From: Closterium sp. Naga37s-1
Lineage: Eukaryota; Streptophyta; Zygnematophyceae; Desmidiales; Closteriaceae
Length of the DNA stretch: 64,000 bases
Reading direction: 5' to 3'
Assembly: GCA_947471745.1 (NCBI GenBank)
Contig: CANJKZ010000465.1
Coordinates: forward strand, 372,001-436,000
The notes beneath the pieces are model-generated. The model was not told the origin of the DNA. It worked only from the letters and a program-made list of their open reading frames with translations, and searched no databases. The translations under genes were made by a program, and so were the position numbers. This document shows, piece after piece, positions 29,668 through 39,224 of this stretch. How positions within the stretch are numbered: the stretch's first letter is position 1; each line of letters starts with the position of its first letter.

Positions 29668-29816
29668 GGGCGTGTGCACTAGGGGTTCGAACTTCTGTCT
29701 AAGTTCGAACTTTTAGCGAGGTTCTACTCGGTACTAAAATTTTGAGAGTCGTGTCGCCAAGGTTCAAAGCGGTTAATGTTCGAACTTTGACAAATTTCGC
29801 CAAAGGACACACGCCC
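29668..29816. mobile_element. MITE, PIF/Harbinger-like (149 bp)
   Basis: Inverted ends GGGCGTGTGC and, read inward from the right, GGGCGTGTGT, flanked by TAA on both sides (29665-29667 and 29817-29819). A TAA duplication and GGG-starting ends fit PIF/Harbinger MITEs. The interior holds two GTTCGAAC-type palindromes. It is non-coding. Confidence 0.75.
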
Positions 29817-29819
29817 TAA

Positions 29820-30007
29820 GGTACGTTCCTGCCTCGTGTCAAACGTCCGGTCTTCCGGGGATGACACGAAGCTGGCCCCAACTTCGGGTCTTCCTGCTAA
29901 GTTTCGCCTCTGTTTTCGGAAGACTCGAAGTTTGACAGGAAGTTTGACCTAAACCTTCGGGTCTTCCCAGGAAGACCGGAAGTTTGACACGAGCCAGGAA
30001 CGTACCC
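29820..30007. mobile_element. Second MITE with long inverted repeats (about 188 bp)
   Basis: The left end GGTACGTTCCTGCCTCGTGT is mirrored on the right with one mismatch in the first twenty bases, and pairing extends through GTCAAAC and CCGGTCTTCC to about 37 bp. TAA (29817-29819) precedes it and TAA (30008-30010) follows. It abuts the first MITE, so they share or reuse a TAA site. Confidence 0.75.
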
Positions 30008-30070
30008 TAACAGCAAAATCGACGGGATCAGGAAGGTCAGTCACGCCTTCCTGATTCCGTCAATTAGGGT
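30004..30070. repeat. Hairpin-forming inverted repeat
   Basis: ACCCTAA at the left pairs with TTAGGGT at the right, and GACGGGATCAGGAAGG pairs with CCTTCCTGATTCCGTC around a 9-base loop. It may be a third, very small foldback element. GGGATCAGGAA recurs inverted near 30356. Confidence 0.6.
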
Positions 30071-30513
30071 TCGTTAAGAGGTCTGTCAGCATGGTCAGCC
30101 CGTAAAACTCCTGCCGAACCTAGGATGTCGTCCGACCCAAATGGAATCTTGAGGGACTGGTGAACGCCCTCAATTTTCCCCCATTTCGGACGGCTTCATG
30201 GCATTCGGAAGGAAGCAATCTCGTTCCCGGGCAAACATCCCGCCTCATGCCATCCCATCGTAATTCACCATTTCACGGTGAATTGCCTTGGGATGGCGAT
30301 GTGATTGGGGATCAGAGGGTAACCACAACCAGTAGGGGAAGGTAGGGATGGGGGTTCCTGATCCCGTTGCCACATTTCCCATTTCAGGCGCGAAAATTTG
30401 CGAAGTGGCATTCGGCCCAAACCTATTCGGCGGGTTCCGACCCCGGTTCATGATTCCACCGCCTATATACTGGGCCACGTATGCGGAATTCTATGTGAAG
30501 AATAAAACGAGGA
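30071..30513. other. Non-coding stretch before the LINE array
   Basis: No coding sequence seen. It contains a palindrome near 30250-30298 (CCATCCCA ... AATTCACC ... GGTGAATT ... GGGATGG) and the inverted partner of the GGGATCAGGAA motif at about 30356. It is probably another foldback element, with unresolved ends. LINE alpha sequence begins at 30515. Confidence 0.45.
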
Positions 30514-33414
30514 ATGGATGACAAGTTCGCTGACATCGCGAACTGGGACATGTCAGCCCTTCGCGACAGTCGACAACCATCGCTGACACGACGATTACCG
30601 CCAAATCTATGCCAGCTGTTCTCGCTGGCTTTACTGACCCCGCTTCTCCACCTGTCGCGTAACCCGGATTCGGAAGCTGGTTGGCGCCTGCTACTCTTTT
30701 TACCCCGCCTGACACTTCGCCAAACGTCGCCAAAACGCCCGGACTGGCCCCAAATCAAGGCCCGGCTCCGAGCCTTCCAACGTGGCGAATGGAGCCAGCT
30801 GTACCTGGACTCAGTAAACGCAGTCAACACGCCCCCCGCGCCCCGACATCAGCCCGACCCGACCGGGGTCATCAGCCGAGCCGAGGGGCTGGCGAAACGT
30901 GGCAGCCTGCGACGGGCGGTGCTGGCCCTCGAGTCAACACCTGTCTGTACACCCAGCCCGGAAATTTTGGACGAACTCCACAAAAAGCATCCGTCAGCGG
31001 GGGCCGAGACGCTGACCTGGCACGCAGTTCGCGAGTCGGATTTGACCATCGCACACGCAGATTTCGCCAAACTGCTGGGGAGATGCGAAAACGGCGTGGG
31101 TGCTGGACCGTCTGGCATGACTTTCGAACATCTGCGAGATGCGGCGGTAACCAACGCGCGGGTCAGCACTCATCTGCATGCCCTGGTAAACACATTGTTG
31201 GGGGGAAACCTGCCGAGCCCGGTGGCAGACCTGCTGACTTCTTCGCGTCTCGTCGCTTTGGCCAAGCCTGGTGGAGGGGTTCGGCCAATCGCCATCGGGG
31301 AATGTCTGACCCGATTGACTGCTAAAGCTGCACTGGCGGTCATGGGCGATGCTGCCCGCGAGCATTTCTTACCACTACAGTTCGGTGTAGCAGTGCCAGG
31401 TGGAGCCGAGGCGGTGATCCACGCGGCAAGGGCTTTTCTGGACGCACACCCCAACAGCCTGGTGCTGCAAGCCGACATCGCAAACGCCTTTAACAGTATT
31501 TCGCGACAGTCCATCGCGAACGCGTTACAGGAGCCCAGCCTTTCGCCGCTGCAACCCTTTGTGAAGCTGACTTACGGTAACCCGTCGCAGTTACACCTGG
31601 ACGTCAGTTTTGGGAGCGAACCCCTGACAAGCGAACGGGGTGTCCGACAAGGGGATCCTTTAGGCCCATTATTATTTGCAGCGGGGATCCACACGACACT
31701 CCGCGAAACAGCCGAGGCCCACACGGACGTGCTGTGTTTGGCGTATGCAGACGACGTGACTTTTGTGGGCGATCAACGTGCTACTGTAGCTGCGTTCAAT
31801 TTCTTCACAACCAAGTTACAGCAGCTGGGTCTGACGCATAACCCACAGAAATGCGCGGCATGGAGCAAGGCTGAGGCGGACGAAACACAATTACCCCCGG
31901 GAGTGCCGTTCAAAGCCGATGGGGTCCGCCTGCTCGGCAGTTACATCGGGCCGACCAACGGAGCAGCGAAATTTCTAGCGGGCCAGCTGGAAGAAATGGC
32001 GAAACCCTTACCTCTCATCGAGCGGGCCGACCCCCAAGTAGCCTCGTTACTGATCAGTCGCTGCATCTCAAGGCGTGTCGCCTACCTCACCAGGACGACC
32101 CCCATCCACCTCCTCCCTCGAGACACCTGGGCCCAGTGGGGTCGTGACCTTCTGACCGCGTTACTCACCTCATGCGACATCCGTTTTCCATCGAGTAGGG
32201 TCGAGCAAGCAAGAGTCTGGGCACAGGCATCACTGCCTTCATCGCTAGGAGGGGTAGGCATCACAGACCCCACTATCGAGGGAGTTTACGGATTCGTAGC
32301 TAGTTTCACCCAGGCGGCAATACTTCTCTCCACCCTCGATCTAGACCCAGGGAACGCTCTCGCGCTAGCACATCAACACATGCTCTTGCCCCGGGATGAC
32401 AGCACACCGCTTCACAGCTGGCTCGTAGAGTGTGAGACGGCGCTGCCAGGCGACGCGCGAGAGCTGCTAGAGAAAGAGAGACTAGGGCGATCAGACATAC
32501 GCCTTCAACACGCGCTGGCTCTACAGGTTCATGGCAGTCGCTATGCGGTACAGGTTCAGGCGACTAGGAAAATGGAGTTGAATCCGCTCCCAGGACATAC
32601 ACAACGGATGTTTTCACTCACGGGATATGGCACGGGTGATTGGCTCACGGCGATACCCATAGCAGCAACTAGACGGATTGGGCCGGTGCATTTTGCTAAT
32701 GCCGTCCGTTTCCGCCTAGGTCTCCCTTTCTCGACTCCCAAAAACTGTGATTGTGCGGACCACACGGCCATCACCGACCCTCGCCTTCCTAACCACCTGT
32801 TTCGCTGCGGCATGGGGAAGCAGCGCATCAACACTCATAACGAGCTCAGAGACGCATGCATCAGCATGGCACAAGACGCGGGATTTATCGTTCACAGAGA
32901 GTCAGCTACATACTGCCCCATTGAGGAACAGACAACCGATTTTACTATGACAGACAGAAGCAGCGGGGCGGTCTGGGTGTGTGATGTCACGATCACAGAC
33001 CCAATCAGCACGAGGGACCCGGAGGCTCAGAAAGGAAGAGGATGGGCGGCAAGGGAGCAGGCCGACAAGAAAATCAAGCACTACTCAAACAGACCAGAGA
33101 CGGTCGGTTTCTTTCCCCTGGCCGTAGAGACCTACGGCTGCCCGTGTGCAGAGGTTCCCGTCTTCCTGAAGCTACTTGCAGACACGGCGGCTCGGCGCCA
33201 CTTCAACGCCGATTCCAAATCCTATTATGCCGCCAAATTTCTGCACCAGTTTCGGCAGCGGTGGTCAGTGGCTCTACAGAGAGCCCAATCAGTTGGTCTA
33301 CTGATCAATTTGGGTGAGGTAGCGGCAGCAGAGAACCCGCCAGTGGGTGGGATTGGGGACGAGTTGCACCTAGGAGACTGCTTTGCAGTTATTGAGCCCC
33401 TTGTGGAGCTGTAG
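30514..33414 (+). CDS. LINE alpha-1 reverse transcriptase/endonuclease (966 aa)
   Basis: The ATG is produced by the truncation junction, replacing a Leu codon of alpha-2, so it may not be a native start. Residues about 240-560 are a non-LTR RT: GGVRPIAIGECLTRL, the Asp in LQADIANAFNSI, SERGVRQGDPLGPLLFAAG, the active site LAYADDVTF, and GLTHNPQKCAAWS. After a thumb-like part (RRVAYLTRTTP, GGVGITDP), a C-terminal knuckle (CDCADHTAITDPRLPNHLFRC) precedes a restriction-like endonuclease-type segment with TTDFTMTDRSSGAVWVCDVTITDP and a downstream AAREQADKKIKHY. The frame is fully open. No apurinic endonuclease domain is present. Confidence 0.9.
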   Translation: MDDKFADIANWDMSALRDSRQPSLTRRLPPNLCQLFSLALLTPLLHLSRNPDSEAGWRLLLFLPRLTLRQTSPKRPDWPQIKARLRAFQRGEWSQLYLDSVNAVNTPPAPRHQPDPTGVISRAEGLAKRGSLRRAVLALESTPVCTPSPEILDELHKKHPSAGAETLTWHAVRESDLTIAHADFAKLLGRCENGVGAGPSGMTFEHLRDAAVTNARVSTHLHALVNTLLGGNLPSPVADLLTSSRLVALAKPGGGVRPIAIGECLTRLTAKAALAVMGDAAREHFLPLQFGVAVPGGAEAVIHAARAFLDAHPNSLVLQADIANAFNSISRQSIANALQEPSLSPLQPFVKLTYGNPSQLHLDVSFGSEPLTSERGVRQGDPLGPLLFAAGIHTTLRETAEAHTDVLCLAYADDVTFVGDQRATVAAFNFFTTKLQQLGLTHNPQKCAAWSKAEADETQLPPGVPFKADGVRLLGSYIGPTNGAAKFLAGQLEEMAKPLPLIERADPQVASLLISRCISRRVAYLTRTTPIHLLPRDTWAQWGRDLLTALLTSCDIRFPSSRVEQARVWAQASLPSSLGGVGITDPTIEGVYGFVASFTQAAILLSTLDLDPGNALALAHQHMLLPRDDSTPLHSWLVECETALPGDARELLEKERLGRSDIRLQHALALQVHGSRYAVQVQATRKMELNPLPGHTQRMFSLTGYGTGDWLTAIPIAATRRIGPVHFANAVRFRLGLPFSTPKNCDCADHTAITDPRLPNHLFRCGMGKQRINTHNELRDACISMAQDAGFIVHRESATYCPIEEQTTDFTMTDRSSGAVWVCDVTITDPISTRDPEAQKGRGWAAREQADKKIKHYSNRPETVGFFPLAVETYGCPCAEVPVFLKLLADTAARRHFNADSKSYYAAKFLHQFRQRWSVALQRAQSVGLLINLGEVAAAENPPVGGIGDELHLGDCFAVIEPLVEL

Positions 33415-33522
33415 TTTGAAGATTGTTAGCTTCTTCTGGTTGTGTGTTACCTAGATTCTGAGTTAATGCCTTGCATGCTTGTACTTTCCTTCTATATCAA
33501 TACATGGACCATTAGAGAGAGA
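30515..33522 (+). mobile_element. LINE alpha-1, 5'-truncated
   Basis: Nearly identical to the corresponding part of alpha-2 (52333-55336). It begins abruptly in codons for LDDKFADIANWD and runs through the stop codon, a 3' UTR ending TATATCAATACATGGACCATT, and a short AGAGAGAGA tail. The next bases are beta coding sequence. 5' truncation is normal for target-primed reverse transcription. Confidence 0.9.
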
Positions 33523-33979
33523 CCCCTGGGCCCCACGGCTAGGGGACCTCTGGCAGATGGCTGAGGATGAGTATGAGGAGCGGGAGGCTCCTGCCCGAGC
33601 GGCTTAGAGGGGCAGGAGGGAAAAAGAGAGGGCGGCGGAAGGAAGATGAGAGGAAGTTGCAGGGAGGAGGATAGGGGGCAGGGGGACTATGGTATGGTAG
33701 GAGGGAGCCACAGGACGGGAGGAGAGGGAGGTATTCGGGGTCGGGTGTTGCTGCTGGCCAGCATGTTTCAGTGCTAGGAGACTAGGGTGTACACACACGG
33801 CATGGCTGCTCCGCTTGCACTGCTTCCTTTGCTTTGCTCTGCTCGCTTGTTTGCATATTGGCTTGCATGTTTTGTTGGTTTGTTAGCTCTTGGTACCTGG
33901 TTGCCTACATGCTTAGACAGACTAGCTACAACCACCTCCTGCCATGTCTGTACCTCATGACCACTATCAATACATGACT

Positions 33980-34049
<70 letters not shown>
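33523..34049 (+). mobile_element. LINE beta-1, extreme 3' fragment with (GA)n tail
   Basis: It holds the last codons of a beta ORF (PWAPRLGDLWQMAEDEYEEREAPARAA, stop at 33605-33607), the beta 3' UTR and a (GA)n tail (33984-34049). It is nearly identical to the 3' end of beta-4 (50151-50611). The junction with alpha-1 falls at a place where beta-4 reads GCGAGAGAACCCTGGG. Confidence 0.85.
33984..34049 (+). repeat. (GA)n tract, tail of beta-1
   Basis: A nearly pure GA dinucleotide tract directly after the conserved LINE 3' end TATCAATACATGACTACTT. Confidence 0.95.
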
Positions 34050-34051
<2 letters not shown>

Positions 34052-34107
34052 AAGAGAGTGAGAACGAGAGAGCGATGAGGTGGCAAGGGTAGCGTGCGGC
34101 TGGGTGG

Positions 34108-35109
34108 ATGGCCCTACAAGTGGATAGGGGGCTTGGGTGCTTGCCTAGGACTAAGGCCATGAGTCTAAGGCCATGCATGCTTGCTTGCTTAGGATGGATG
34201 GTTGCTCATATCGTAGGGTTGCTTGTTTGCTCGCCAGCTGCTGCTGCTGCTGCTGCTGCTGGTGTTTCTGCTCCTGCCAATACTGCTCCGGATGTTGCAG
34301 GTGCCATTGGAACTACCAATGCTGCTGCTGGCCGTGCTGATGCCACAACAACCAGGGAAGCAACCGCAGCCCCCTCGCAATCGCACGCGGCCGCACAACA
34401 ACACACACAGCAGCTGCTGCAGCGGTTCTCCACGTCCTTCCCAGGCCTTCTGTCGGAGGTGCCTCGCAGTGTGCCCGGGGTCCCTCGAATCTTCCTTGAG
34501 GCACTGCGGAGGCGCAATGAGCTCGTGGTGGGGGCGTGTGAGGCCATAGGGAGGCGGCAGTCACAGGCCAGCGTTGCCACGCACCCTCCAGCAGGCGGAA
34601 ACTGCATGCCTGCAGAGGCTACAGCAGCCATGGGCCCTCTAGAGCAGGGCAAGGCAGCAGACGGCGAGGCAGAAGGGGAGGATTCAGAATCAGAGGGTTT
34701 TTTCGGGTCCGTGCCGAGAACCGTTCGGCAGGAGAACAGACTCGCTGCCGCTGCTGCCAAGGCCTTGAGGGCCCGTGCACGGCCAGCTGCCCAGGTGCCT
34801 CCACAGCAGAGGGACCCCCGCAGAGCAGCCCCAGGGGGTGATGAAGAGGAGCAGACTGGGCAGGTGGCTGTGGGCGGTGGCGCTGCAGGCGGTGGTGTTG
34901 TGGGCGGTGGTGCTGGCGGGCCTGGGAGGTCTGGGTTGCGACGGCGCGAGAAGAGGAAAGTTGTCGAGGATGAGTGTGGGCCGCGGGGTGAGCGCGTGGG
35001 GAGAAGGGTGGTAGGAGCGAGTGAGGGAGAGAGAAAGAGAGGGAGAGAGGGGCAAGTTGCTCAAGATGTGTGTGACGCTGTGGAAGGTGGTAGAGAGGGG
35101 GGAGGGTAG
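34108..35109 (+). CDS. Hypothetical Ala/Gly-rich protein between LINE fragments (333 aa)
   Basis: An ATG-initiated frame (MALQVDRGLG) not recognised as any family. After a hydrophobic stretch near residues 25-50 (CLGWMVAHIVGLLVCS followed by poly-Ala) it has a moderately ordered segment QQLLQRFSTSFPGLLSEVPRS and EALRRRNELVVGACEAIGRR. An acidic patch (EAEGEDSESEGFFG) and a basic, nuclear-signal-like RRREKRKVVEDE follow. It lies between the (GA)n tail of beta-1 and a Copia fragment, so it could be the N-terminal part of another LINE or chance coding capacity in CTG-rich DNA. Confidence 0.35.
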   Translation: MALQVDRGLGCLPRTKAMSLRPCMLACLGWMVAHIVGLLVCSPAAAAAAAAGVSAPANTAPDVAGAIGTTNAAAGRADATTTREATAAPSQSHAAAQQHTQQLLQRFSTSFPGLLSEVPRSVPGVPRIFLEALRRRNELVVGACEAIGRRQSQASVATHPPAGGNCMPAEATAAMGPLEQGKAADGEAEGEDSESEGFFGSVPRTVRQENRLAAAAAKALRARARPAAQVPPQQRDPRRAAPGGDEEEQTGQVAVGGGAAGGGVVGGGAGGPGRSGLRRREKRKVVEDECGPRGERVGRRVVGASEGERKRGREGQVAQDVCDAVEGGREGGG

Positions 35110-35382
35110 GGTACCCCCAGTGGTACCACCTCCTGCAGCACCAGAGTCCACAGTGACAGGCTGCAGCGGCGGTGAAGACGGTCGAGGCGGAAACTCAGGA
35201 GGGACAGCCAAGCGTGCAGAGCGGCAAGGGGTCAATGTGGCAGCAGGAGTCGAGTCACCCCCCTCAGCTGGGCCAGGGTGTCTGAGGAGACCTCCAAAGG
35301 CTCAACCAAGGGGGGTGGGTCTACCTGAGACACACCTGAGGGAGTGGGACCGTGAGGAGGGAGGGGGGCTACCGGGGACCTA
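35108..35382 (-). pseudogene. Copia H integrase-RT linker fragment
   Basis: On the minus strand it reads HGPTPSGVSQVDPPPLVEPLEVSSDT, a frame break, then RLAVPPEFPPRPSSPPLQPVTVDSGAAGGG. It is closely related to the Copia B linker at 3960-4190. Confidence 0.8.
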
Positions 35383-36077
<695 letters not shown>

Positions 36078-36105
36078 CAGACCGCTTGGCCTCTCTTCTT
36101 CATTG

Positions 36106-37172
36106 TCGACTACCAGCAAAAAGTAGCGCTCGCCACCCTGTCCAGTGACGCGGGCAGGGCCCCACACGTCCATGTGCAGGGTCTGCAAAGGAGCAGTGGT
36201 AGGAGGAAACGAGGAGGAGTGACCACCCCTCGACGCAGGGAAGGCAGGGCGTTGCAAGCGACCTCGGGAGCGGGGACAGGGACCTGGGAAGACCAGACAC
36301 AAGGAGACGGGAGTGCATGCCACGCAGGCGTGGCAAGGAGGGGTGGCCAAGACGTTGGTGCCAGAGGAGAGTCTGGTGCGTGAGGAGACGACACGAACAA
36401 GACGAGGCAACCTCAACCGACGCAGCTACCTGACCTGACTCAGCTACCAGTGCAGACTTAGTGGACAGTGTGTACAGGCCAGACCCAGGCCTCCGAGTGA
36501 ACGTGGCGAGGTGCTCTCCAGTGCGCGAGTCCGTACAGATCGCCACTAGCTCGGCTCCAGGCTGGGTGACAGTGACCCACTGGTCCTGGAGGACAGAGGT
36601 AGCCACCAAGTTCTTAGCGAATGAGGGGAGGTGGAGACCTGTGAGGAGGCCGGAAGGGGCCGCCGGACAAGGGAGAACAGTGGCGCCACGCGCGACTACC
36701 GGGCCCCCAGAGGGGTCGGCTAGTGTGACAGGGACAGGGACTGTGAGCGGTGTGACTGTGGTGCTGTCGCGGAAGAAGCAACGAGACGCGCCTGAGTCGA
36801 GAGTAAAAGTGTGCAAGGCCTCCTCAGGCTCTGCACCTGTGCTAGCCGAGTCAAAAGCACCAAGACTAGCAGCCTCTACGCCACCAGGTGCCTCTCCACC
36901 CCCAGCACTAGTACCCCAAGCTCCGCCACCGGGGCTGCCCCACCGGACAGCCCACTCACGAAGCTGCTGCGGGGAGAGAGTCTCTGGCGGACGCTGCTGC
37001 CGCTGCTGTCCACCCCCAGAACCTCCGCGTCTACCAGCGGCACTACCAGGAAGAGTAGACTCTCAGGGACCTCCAGTAGTAGCACACCAGGCTCCGCCAC
37101 CGGGGCTGCCCCACCGGACAGAGACTCCTGCACACTCGGCTGCCGCTGACGTAGGACAGTGGTAGTGGCCAT
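36106..37172 (-). pseudogene. Copia H gag end, protease, GAG pre-integrase
   Basis: On the minus strand a start-like MATTTVLRQRQPS at 37172 leads into Gly-rich sequence with the [17 protein letters not shown] module. Protease HTFTLDSGASRCFFRD follows (about 36815-36770) with its catalytic Asp. The SCSCRLLTHQTLLWHQRLGHPSLPRLRGMHSRLL pre-integrase part and the start of integrase (HMDVWGPARVTGQGGERYFLLVVD) end at about 36106. At least two frame changes separate these parts. Closest to Copia B among the copies here. Confidence 0.8.
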
Positions 37173-37314
37173 GGCAGGCAGTGGCAGCTAGTAGCAGCAG
37201 CTGCGTAGCAGTAGTAGCACACGGGTGGCAGCAGCACCTAGGGCGGCAGCAGCAGGCGGTAGCACCTAGGGCAGTAGCAGGGAGTAGCTCCTAGGGCAGC
37301 AGCACCTAGGGTTT
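37173..37314. repeat. GCAGCAGCACCTAGGG repeats upstream of Copia H
   Basis: Four or more imperfect copies of a 16-25 bp unit with AGCACCTAGGGC. Its position ahead of the Copia H coding start suggests a repetitive leader like that of Copia C. Confidence 0.5.
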
Positions 37315-37447
37315 TTTGGGTTGCGAAGCAACCGTTTATGATCGATTTTGAGAAATTTTATTTTCATATTTATTTTTACTAAAACATGAAAATAAAATTC
37401 GTAAGCTACAATATTACCCTTCCCATTGGTGAGCTCATTCTGCTCAC
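37315..37447. repeat. AT-rich segment with three stem-loops
   Basis: Inverted repeats occur at 37319-37333 (GGTTGC-GAA-GCAACC), 37353-37400 (about 15-bp arms ATTTTATTTTCAT and ATGAAAATAAAAT around an 18-base loop) and 37428-37447 (GTGAGC-TCATTCT-GCTCAC). Beta-3 coding sequence begins right after. Confidence 0.6.
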
Positions 37448-38884
37448 ATCGCCTCGGTGGCAGCTGCACACTCCCTTCTGCAGCAACTGGACCTGCCCTC
37501 AGACTGCCTGCTACACAGGGCCATCACGCTGCTGGCCCATGACTGGACCCCCCCCCCCCAGATTTCAACCCACTGACAGCCTTGGAGGAGGGCCTCCCAG
37601 CCCAAGCACAGGCAGTTCTCAGTCAGTACAGGGCGGACAGGGCGGGCACAGGCAGTCTGCAGCTGGGCCTATCAAAGCAGATCAATCTGCAGCGGGCGGC
37701 AGATCTACTGGGCGACACTGTAGTGGACAGACCAGGCAGGCACGGGGGACACGGGATCCGGCTGATAAGTCTGAAAGGGGTGGCGGCGGGCGACTGGCTT
37801 CATGCAGTACCAACAAGAGCTGACCTTACCATCTCCCCTGGTCAGTTCTCCTTGGCCCTAGGCCTCCGCCTAGGCATGGAACTGCCAGTAGCTGAGGTGT
37901 GCCCATGCAAGCGACAGGGATCGAAAATTCTGGATAAGAGCCTGCCAAACCAACTGCTACGCTGCCAGGATGGGGGGGATGCGGTACGGACGCACAATGC
38001 CCTTGTGTACGCTGCGCTACGCATGGCGAATGAGGCGGGCTACAAGACCTACCATGAGACCTCGGCTTTCTCGCCACCTGTCCTTAGGAAGAGGGCGGAC
38101 CTAGTAATCCAGGATCAGGAATCGGGAGAGACCTGGGTGACGGATGTCACTGTCATGGATCCGGTACTGCAGGAGAGGGACGTGAGAGCACGCAGGCCGC
38201 CAGGTTTGGCGGCAGAGGAGGCTTCACAGAAGAAGCATCGGCTGTACGAGGGGCGCCCGAGCTATGCCGGTTTCTTTGGGCTGGCGGTTGAGACTTATGG
38301 GGCAATGGCTGCGGACAATTCCTTCGGATGTTGGCAACCCATGCAGCCAAGAAGAGGTTTAGGCAGGGCAGACTCACCACCACGGCTGCTCGGCTCACGG
38401 CACATTACCGCCAGAGATGGTCGGTGATGCTGCAGCGCAGCCAAGCAATCTTCCTCCTGTCCAAGTCCAACCGAGCAGCAGAGGCGGCTTTCCCACAGGC
38501 GGCTGCAGACCCATGGGCCCCACGCCTGGCAGACCTCTGGCAGATGACGTCTGATGAGTATGAGAAGCGGGACGCTCCTGCTAGGGCACCTTAGACGGCC
38601 GTGGGGAGAGAAAGGGGGCGGCAAGGAGTAGGAGGGAGGGAGTGAGAACACAGGGGGCAGCCACAGGGCAAGGGGAGGCCGGGGTTGATTGGGTCTGGGT
38701 TTGGGGTTCTCCTGTGGGTTTTGGTTTTGGTTGGGTGTGCTGGTTGTTCTGCCTGCTCTCGTTTGGCTTGCTAGCATAGCTACCGTTTTGCTTGCATGCC
38801 TTGCTTCGGCCAGTTAGTCAATACCGCTATGCCATGCCTGTACCTTATGAACCCTATCAATACATGACTGCTTGAGAGAGAGAG

Positions 38885-38965
<81 letters not shown>
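37448..38965 (+). mobile_element. LINE beta-3, 5'-truncated, with (GA)n tail
   Basis: It begins in beta codons after the RT thumb (SVAAAHSLLQQLDLPSDCLLHRA), covers the C-terminal endonuclease region, and ends with 3' UTR and a (GA)n tail at 38874-38965. Confidence 0.88.
37450..38594 (+). pseudogene. LINE beta-3 C-terminal region (RLE-type domain), frameshifted
   Basis: It encodes GDWLHAVPTRADLTISPGQFSLALGLRLGMELP, the knuckle CPCKRQGSKILDKSLPNQLLRC, then HNALVYAALRMANEAGYKTYHE and the endonuclease-like RKRADLVIQDQESGETWVTDVTVMDP. After AVETYGAMAAD a deletion of about seven to eight bases near 38317 changes frame; the C-terminus (LATHAAKKRFRQGRLTTTAARL ... DEYEKRDAPARAP) continues to the TAG at 38592-38594. 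A second frame change lies in the C-run at 37549-37558. Confidence 0.85.
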
Positions 38966-38969
<4 letters not shown>

Positions 38970-39130
38970 TTGGGGTTAGTCCTTAGCCGTTTTTCAGCCT
39001 CTTAGTCCTAGTCCTTAGTCCTTAGCCGTTTTCCTGCCTAGTTCCCTAGTATAAAGTCCTTAGATGCACCCTTTTGAGCTCATTCTTCATTGGTGAGTTC
39101 AGTTCACCCTCCAAAATCGGCCGCTCGTTC
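38966..39130 (+). repeat. Extra copy of the beta 5' end (165 bp)
   Basis: The sequence TGGCTTGGGGTTAGTCCTTA ... TTCACCCTCCAAAATCGGCC repeats almost exactly at 39221-39385, with (GA)n between. It contains three TCCTTAG-type motifs and a TATAAAG at about 39050. It is either a stack of 5' monomers or a remnant of a second element. Confidence 0.85.
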
Positions 39131-39137
39131 GAGAGAG

Positions 39138-39220
<83 letters not shown>
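39131..39220 (+). repeat. (GA)n between two beta 5' ends
   Basis: GA tract of about 45 units, joining GCTCGTTC on the left to TGGCTTGG on the right. Confidence 0.95.

Positions 39221-39224
<4 letters not shown>

Noticed and set aside
29800-30070. Telomere-like repeat because of CCCTAA/TTAGGG words
   Set aside because: Only isolated copies occur, as parts of MITE ends and a hairpin, not as a tandem array.
38966-39220. HDV-like ribozyme at the LINE beta 5' end, as in R2 elements
   Set aside because: I could not find the required nested pairing by eye; a covariance-model search would be needed to support it.
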